Origin: Peptostreptococcaceae bacterium
GTDB taxonomy: Bacteria; Bacillota; Clostridia; Peptostreptococcales; Acidaminobacteraceae
DNA: 50,911 nt
Assembly (NCBI GenBank): GCA_027064135.1
Contig: JAMOQG010000061.1
Span: 1 to 50,911 of the forward strand
Direction: 5' to 3'
A model generated the notes under the pieces. It saw only the letters and a program-made list of their open reading frames with translations. It was not told where the DNA came from and did no database searches. The number at the start of each line of letters is the position of its first letter. Positions within the stretch are counted from its first letter, which is position 1. This document shows, piece by piece, positions 46,149-50,911 of the stretch. Position numbers and translations under genes: made by a program.

Positions 46149-46735
46149 TAGATAACCCCAGATACTAAAAGTGCGCTATATATTAGAAGTGATGCCATAA
46201 TTATATTAAATGATTTTTCATATTTTTCAATTAATTTATTAAAAAAGCTTCCAAAGAAAGCCCAACAATTTAAAGAAATAAAACCTATAAATGCAAGTAA
46301 AAACGAAAAAAATATAAGTACTAATTTTGATTCGAAATTAGGAATAATAAAAGTACCCATTATAGTAATACAGTAGAGAATTAATTTAATATTTACGAGT
46401 TGAAGTGTTAATCCTGCTTTAAAAGTGTTTGTTTTGATAAGTTCTTTTTTATCATTATTAGTTGGTTTTACAATAATATATGCAAGATATATCATATAAA
46501 TTCCACCAATAATTTTCATAAAAGGTTCAATTTTAGGGATGTATTTATATAAAAAAAGATTAGAATAACTACTTATTAAAAGTAATATAAAAAACCCTGT
46601 AAAAACCCCAAACATAAAATTAAAAGTTTTTTTATATCCATATTTAGTAGCATTTACCATAGACATAATATTATTTGGTCCGGGAGTAAAAGTCACTATA
46701 AATACGTATGAAATAAATGGAATGAAATTTTGCAT
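46148..46735 (-). CDS. LysE/RhtB family amino-acid exporter-like protein
   Basis: A 195-residue LysE-family transporter, normally an exporter of amino acids or related small molecules. The N-terminal YVFIVTFTPGPNNIMSM is the family signature; about six membrane spans follow, with GGIYMIYLAYIIVKP in the middle. ATG 46735 follows AGAAAGGATTATAT on the minus strand; an extension to 46894 would add 53 residues unlike the family and overlap the ferredoxin start, so it is rejected. The substrate is unknown. Upstream of the nuclease gene in one operon. Confidence 0.9.
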   Translation of the reverse strand: MQNFIPFISYVFIVTFTPGPNNIMSMVNATKYGYKKTFNFMFGVFTGFFILLLISSYSNLFLYKYIPKIEPFMKIIGGIYMIYLAYIIVKPTNNDKKELIKTNTFKAGLTLQLVNIKLILYCITIMGTFIIPNFESKLVLIFFSFLLAFIGFISLNCWAFFGSFFNKLIEKYEKSFNIIMASLLIYSALLVSGVI

Positions 46736-46873
46736 ATATAATCCTTTCTGATACCACACATTATATTTGTTTATTTTATCAGACAAATAGTGAATATTCA
46801 AATTAATCTTAAATAATTCTTTTAGCTTGCTTTTTTTGTGAAATATTAATAAAATTATATACAGAGGTGTGAA

Positions 46874-47047
46874 ATGAAAATAGTGATTAATCATGAAAAA
46901 TGCACATTATGTGGAAAATGCATAGAAGCATGTCCAATGAATTTAATAAAAAAAGTAGGCAATAAAATGAAAGTTCAGAATAGTAGATGTATTAAATGTA
47001 GGATGTGTATTACTGTTTGTAAAAATAATGCAATAAGATTAAATTGA
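46874..47047 (+). CDS. small 2[4Fe-4S] ferredoxin-like protein
   Basis: A 57-residue protein with two CxxCxxCxxxC motifs: CTLCGKCIEACP (residues 10-21) and CIKCRMCITVCK (39-50), the classic bacterial two-cluster ferredoxin spacing except that the second motif lacks the Pro after the last Cys. An electron carrier between anaerobic redox enzymes. The AGAGGTGTGAA ribosome site precedes the ATG. Divergent from the lysE-like gene. Its stop overlaps a possible TTG start of the next gene by 4 nt. Confidence 0.9.
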   Translation: MKIVINHEKCTLCGKCIEACPMNLIKKVGNKMKVQNSRCIKCRMCITVCKNNAIRLN

Positions 47048-48096
47048 TATGGAAATTTGAATTGTTTAAAAAACAAAAAAATGGTATAAATAAGGGTGTT
47101 ATAGATAATGGAGATGAAATTATTAAGAGATATTTAATAGGAGTGTTAATTTTTGGATTCGGTTTTGTTTTTTTAGGATGTTCTAATATTGATGAAAATA
47201 AAATAGTTGACAATAAAGTGGAAATTGAGAAAGAAATATATATTATTGATTCTGAAAATGTGAATATTGAGGATAAAATTAAAAAAGAAAAAGATGAGAT
47301 TATTGTAACTAAAGAGAAAACTCAAGAAGAAATTGAATTATCATATGAAAATGTATATTGGTTACAGGAAAGTTTGAAAATAGCAGGATTTTATACTGTA
47401 TTAGATGGATTATATGGGCCAGACACAAAGCAACAATTAATTGAATTTCAAAAAACTTTTAAATTAGGAGATAATTTAGGTATCTATGATGATAAGACTA
47501 AAAATAAACTTAAAGAGATTAGAAATTTAAAAATACCGCCTAGTTTAAACACTAATATGATATTAATAAATAAAAATTATTTTTTAGAAAGTAAGTACAT
47601 TCCAAACAATTTACGAGAAGTTAATGTTCCAAAATTTAAATATATGGAACTTAAAAATGATGCTGCATTAAAAGTTGAAGAAATGTTTAACGATGCAAAA
47701 AAAGAAGGATATACTTTATATTTTAATTCTGGATATAGAAGTTATGAATATCAAGAAAAAATATTTAATATAAGAGTTAAAAATTATGGTTTCAATGAGG
47801 CTCAGAAAGTTATTGCTATTCCAGGCCAGAGTGAACATCAAACGGGTTTAGCTTTTGATGTAACATGTAAATCTATGGAATATGGATTAGGAAAAGAATT
47901 TGAAGATACTGATGAATTTAAGTGGTTAATCAATAATTGTTATAAATATGGGTTCATTTTAAGATATAAAAAAGATAAGGAAAATATTACTGGATATATA
48001 TATGAACCATGGCACTATAGATATATTGGTGATGAAAAAATTGCTAAATATATTATGGAGAAAGATATGGTTTTTGAAGAATATTTAAATGAGTAG
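47044..48096 (+). CDS. lipoprotein with peptidoglycan-binding domain and VanY-type D,D-carboxypeptidase domain
   Basis: An exported cell-wall enzyme. The lipobox VFLGC follows a hydrophobic stretch (KRYLIGVLIFGFGFVFLGC) and is followed by an acidic linker. A PG_binding_1 domain (YWLQESLKIAGFYTVLDGLY) comes next, then an M15B peptidase domain with FNSGYRSYEYQEKIF, SEHQTGLAFDV (His/Asp zinc ligands) and YEPWHYRYIG. It trims D-Ala from peptidoglycan stems. The start is unclear: TTG 47044 gives an overlong N-terminus without ribosome site. GGAG at 47110-47113 points to ATT 47119, and ATG 47108 with AAGGGTG is good but out of frame. I give the longest frame. Confidence 0.88.
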   Translation: MIWKFELFKKQKNGINKGVIDNGDEIIKRYLIGVLIFGFGFVFLGCSNIDENKIVDNKVEIEKEIYIIDSENVNIEDKIKKEKDEIIVTKEKTQEEIELSYENVYWLQESLKIAGFYTVLDGLYGPDTKQQLIEFQKTFKLGDNLGIYDDKTKNKLKEIRNLKIPPSLNTNMILINKNYFLESKYIPNNLREVNVPKFKYMELKNDAALKVEEMFNDAKKEGYTLYFNSGYRSYEYQEKIFNIRVKNYGFNEAQKVIAIPGQSEHQTGLAFDVTCKSMEYGLGKEFEDTDEFKWLINNCYKYGFILRYKKDKENITGYIYEPWHYRYIGDEKIAKYIMEKDMVFEEYLNE

Positions 48097-48108
48097 AAAG
48101 GCGAATAA

Positions 48109-50784
48109 ATGTTTAAGAATTTATCTATTAAAAATAAATTTATATTATTAATAACTATTGGATTTGTAATACCTTATATTTTTGGTGGAATTTATTTTAA
48201 AAATTATACTGAAAATTATCTTTATAATAATAGGATTAAAGAAAGCAGACAGCTTTTACTTGAAATTTCAAAACGTGCAGATGATTCTATTATTAAAAGA
48301 ATAAAAGAAGATGTTGATATGTTAGCAACGGATGATAGAGTTAATGGTATAAATGGCGATATCAATTCGTATGTTAATTATGAATCTGACAATTATAAAA
48401 GTTTAAATTCGGAATATGAAAAGAATATATCAAATTATTTTAAATCTTTTAAAGAAACACATGAGAATATAAATTTCTTGTTTTTAGGTATGGGAGATGG
48501 AGGATATATTGAGTATCCAAAATTTTCACCTAAAAACAATTATGACCCGCGCATTAGACCATGGTATAAAAATACAATTGATTTTGATGGGGTTAGAATA
48601 TCTAAGCCATATTTAACGAAAGTTACAGAAGATTTAGTTTTAAGTTTTACAAAAAAAATTAAAACTTTAAAAAATGAAAATGGTGTTATTGGCGTTTCCG
48701 TAAATATTAACGATTTGACTGAAAGTATTAATGCATTAAAAATAGATGAATCTGGATATGTTGTTGTTTTAGATGACGATAATAATATTATAGTTAGTCC
48801 TAAACATAAAGAATGGATTTTAAAAACAGCAGACGAATTAATAGAGAATAAAATTGATTTTTTTGATTTTGAAAACGAAACATACGAAAAAACTTTTGAT
48901 GAAACAGTTAAAGTTTTTAATATATATGTTTCACCTTTTAGTGGATGGAAATATATTTCAGTAGAAGAAAAAAATGAAATTTTAAATGAATCAAAACAAA
49001 TGATGAGAATATTAGGACTTATTTACTTTTTAGTATTATTAATAAATATTATAATAATTGTTTTAGTTTCAAAAAACATTACAAAACCTATTTTAGAAAT
49101 TTCATCTGAAATTGAAAATATGGCAAATTTTAAATTTGATTCATATAATAATGATAAGTTTGAAAAATATAGATCAAGTAAAAATGAAATTGCAATTATA
49201 GTAAAATCACTTGATTATATGTATGAAAATTTTTCTGAGTTAAATGATAGTATTTCTCATATGAATAAAGAAATAAATGATATTGATATTGAAAAAAAAT
49301 CATATCATAAATTAACTTTATCTGAAAGAAGCCCATTTGAATATGTAGCTTTATCAATAAATAATTTAATTGGAAAAATTCAGAAATCTTTTGAACAAAT
49401 CAGCAAGTCGAATATGGAAATTATTAAAAAGAATGAATTGTTACAAGTAACAGAAGAAGAGTTAATTGCTCAAATTGATGAGATAAGTAAGCAAAAGGAA
49501 TATATTAATTATTTAGCTTATCATGATGCATTGACAGAACTTCCTAACAGAAGAAAATTTATAGAAAAATTAAATTATGTATTAAATAAAAATTATAAAG
49601 GCGCTGTAATATTATTGGATTTAGATAATTTTAAATCTATTAATGATAGCTTGGGACATGTATTTGGAGATAGTGTTTTACGAGAATTTTCTAAAAGATT
49701 AATTGAAATATCTAATGAAAATGTTTTTATATCAAGATTTGGTGGAGATGAATTCTTAATTTTAACTAAATGCCAAAATATAGAAGAGTTGAATGAATTT
49801 GTTTTATATATTCGATCTGCTTTAGAAAATAAGTTTATAGTTAATAATAATGAAGTTGAAATAAAATTTAGTATGGGTGTTACATTTTTTCCGAATGATA
49901 GTATAGATATTAACGAATTAATAATGAATGCTGATTTAGCTCTTTATTCTGCAAAATCTAAAGGAAAAGATAAGCATAAAGTATTTGATGAATCATTGCG
50001 TGATAAATTAAGTGAGGATATAGAAATTGAAAGCTTTCTATCTGAAGCAATTGAAAATAGAGGTTTTAAAATGCTTTATCAACCTCAGGTTAATATTTTT
50101 ACCGGTGAAATAACTGCTTTTGAAGCTTTGATACGATTTAAGAAACATATGATTTCGCCAGCTAAATTTATTCCTATTGCTGAAGAAAGCGGAATGATTA
50201 TTAAAATAGGTAGAATTGTTACTAAGATGGTAATAAAACAGATATCTTTTTGGAAAGAAAGTGGATATCCTATAAAACCTATATCAATAAATTTTTCAGC
50301 GAATCAACTTTATGATATGTTTTATTTTGATTTTTTAATGGAAACATTAAAAAAATATGATATTGATCCTAAATATATTGAAATTGAAATTACTGAAAAT
50401 GTATTTTTAGACAATAAAGAGTTAGCACTTGAATTTATTAATAAATTAAGAAAGGAAAATATAAAAATTTCTATTGATGATTTTGGAACTGGCTATTCAT
50501 CTATAAGTTATTTAACATTTTTACCTGTTGACAAAGTAAAATTTGATCGATCTTTGAGCATGGAATTTTTAAATATGCAAAATATTAAAACTTTGGATAG
50601 TTTAATAATGGTTATGCACAGTTTGAATCTTGAGGTAGTAGCAGAAGGAATTGAAGAACATGAAGATGTAAAAAAATTAAAAGTAGGAAAATGTGATATT
50701 ATTCAAGGATATTATTTTAGTAAACCATTAGAAAAAGTGGACGTTGAAAAAGCATTTTATAAAAATTATCTCGATAAGATATAG
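48109..50784 (+). CDS. dCACHE-HAMP-GGDEF-EAL cyclic-di-GMP turnover sensor
   Basis: An 891-residue membrane sensor. Membrane helix at 10-28, extracytoplasmic dCACHE domain (30-295) with the ligand-binding type RIRPWYKN (148-155), second helix at 301-320, HAMP from 321, and a GGDEF domain with intact GGDEF at 545-549 but no RxxD inhibitory site before it. The EAL domain has FEALIRF (EAL at 672-674), INFSANQL, IEIEITENVF, ISIDDFGTGYSS, DKVKFDRS and EGIEEHED, so both synthesis and hydrolysis residues seem present. The net activity cannot be predicted. It starts 12 nt after the carboxypeptidase gene, with AAAGGCGAATAA before its ATG. Confidence 0.93.
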   Translation: MFKNLSIKNKFILLITIGFVIPYIFGGIYFKNYTENYLYNNRIKESRQLLLEISKRADDSIIKRIKEDVDMLATDDRVNGINGDINSYVNYESDNYKSLNSEYEKNISNYFKSFKETHENINFLFLGMGDGGYIEYPKFSPKNNYDPRIRPWYKNTIDFDGVRISKPYLTKVTEDLVLSFTKKIKTLKNENGVIGVSVNINDLTESINALKIDESGYVVVLDDDNNIIVSPKHKEWILKTADELIENKIDFFDFENETYEKTFDETVKVFNIYVSPFSGWKYISVEEKNEILNESKQMMRILGLIYFLVLLINIIIIVLVSKNITKPILEISSEIENMANFKFDSYNNDKFEKYRSSKNEIAIIVKSLDYMYENFSELNDSISHMNKEINDIDIEKKSYHKLTLSERSPFEYVALSINNLIGKIQKSFEQISKSNMEIIKKNELLQVTEEELIAQIDEISKQKEYINYLAYHDALTELPNRRKFIEKLNYVLNKNYKGAVILLDLDNFKSINDSLGHVFGDSVLREFSKRLIEISNENVFISRFGGDEFLILTKCQNIEELNEFVLYIRSALENKFIVNNNEVEIKFSMGVTFFPNDSIDINELIMNADLALYSAKSKGKDKHKVFDESLRDKLSEDIEIESFLSEAIENRGFKMLYQPQVNIFTGEITAFEALIRFKKHMISPAKFIPIAEESGMIIKIGRIVTKMVIKQISFWKESGYPIKPISINFSANQLYDMFYFDFLMETLKKYDIDPKYIEIEITENVFLDNKELALEFINKLRKENIKISIDDFGTGYSSISYLTFLPVDKVKFDRSLSMEFLNMQNIKTLDSLIMVMHSLNLEVVAEGIEEHEDVKKLKVGKCDIIQGYYFSKPLEKVDVEKAFYKNYLDKI

Positions 50785-50794
50785 ATTGATGAAA

Positions 50795-50854
50795 TCTGAC
50801 TGCACACTTTTGACTTCAGTCATGAGTTAAGTCAGAAAAAAAGTTTCTTTTTTT
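50795..50854. repeat. overlapping inverted repeats after the GGDEF-EAL gene
   Basis: TCTGACT (50795-50801) can pair with AGTCAGA (50830-50836), or TGACTT (50811-50816) with AAGTCA (50829-50834), so two folds exclude each other. A weak A/T hairpin (50836-50843 with 50847-50854) follows. One of these may act as the terminator of the GGDEF-EAL gene. Confidence 0.4.
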
Positions 50855-50880
50855 AAAATATTATAAAATAAAACCTTTAC

Positions 50881-50906
50881 AAAAACCAGCTCTGAACTGG
50901 TTTTTT
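50881..50906 (+). terminator. hairpin terminator at the window edge
   Basis: AAAAACCAG (50881-50889), loop CTCTGAA, CTGGTTTTT(T) (50897-50906). It is A-rich before and T-rich after, so it may work on both strands; a gene beyond the window edge may also end here. Confidence 0.7.
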
Positions 50907-50911
50907 AAGCA

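Noticed and set aside
46736-46894. N-terminal extension of the LysE-like protein
   Set aside because: The extra 53 residues do not resemble the family, cover the divergent promoter region and overlap the ferredoxin start; ATG 46735 has a good ribosome site.

Overview
This is chromosomal DNA from a very AT-rich, low-GC Gram-positive bacterium, most likely a strictly anaerobic, amino-acid-fermenting member of the Clostridia. Four things point there: a SCIFF peptide with its radical SAM maturase (a clostridial hallmark), a complete Stickland-type ornithine fermentation cluster, a T-box leader before aspS, and the clostridial housekeeping order ruvA-ruvB-spoIID-queA-tgt-yajC-(SCIFF)-secD-secF-recJ-apt-rel-dtd-hemZ-aspS. 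I cannot place the genus from sequence alone. No rRNA, tRNA, CRISPR array or intact mobile element was seen.

Layout. 1-750 holds a decayed IS21-type istB remnant and a strong terminator. 837-5957 holds a DUF190 gene, ung (minus strand), typA, and a TSUP permease / CDF transporter / DUF188 group. 5952-8939 holds a small unknown minus-strand gene and a three-gene operon of a YjjI-type glycyl radical enzyme, a Nudix hydrolase and a YjjW-type activase. 8943-14576 is the ruvAB / spoIID-like / queA / tgt / yajC block. 14584-16787 is the SCIFF peptide, its maturase and a gamma-carbonic-anhydrase-like protein. 16800-30640 holds secDF, lapA-like, recJ, apt, rel, dtd, a metallo-beta-lactamase-fold hydrolase, hemZ, a threonine-aldolase-like gene, T-box-aspS and an rseC-like gene. 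30717-35669 holds two overlapping HD-GYP signalling genes and a sigma-54 activator. 36019-43874 is the ornithine cluster (ord, ortA, ortB, oraS, oraE, a MutL/GlmL-like ATPase, orr). 43973-50784 holds a small membrane protein, rarA, a minus-strand lysE-like/nuclease pair, a ferredoxin, a D,D-carboxypeptidase lipoprotein and a large GGDEF-EAL protein.

How the parts work together. The ornithine genes encode the whole route L-ornithine -> D-ornithine (Orr) -> 2,4-diaminopentanoate (OraSE) -> 2-amino-4-oxopentanoate (Ord) -> D-alanine + acetyl-CoA (OrtAB). A -24/-12 promoter lies in front of ord. Three copies of the palindrome GCAAA-N4-TTTGC lie between it and the PAS/AAA+/Fis activator gene next door, so the activator probably binds there and drives the cluster with sigma-54. 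The activator is translationally linked to an HD-GYP tandem in which the first copy has lost catalytic residues and the second looks intact.

The observations I rate highest are: (1) the HD-GYP pair / activator / three-site enhancer layout; (2) a hairpin between the Shine-Dalgarno and the ATG of ruvA that would bring them to normal spacing; (3) the SCIFF peptide separated from its maturase by a terminator and a palindrome-bearing promoter; (4) the uncharacterised YjjI/Nudix/YjjW operon; (5) an internal terminator separating orr from the rest of the ornithine genes.
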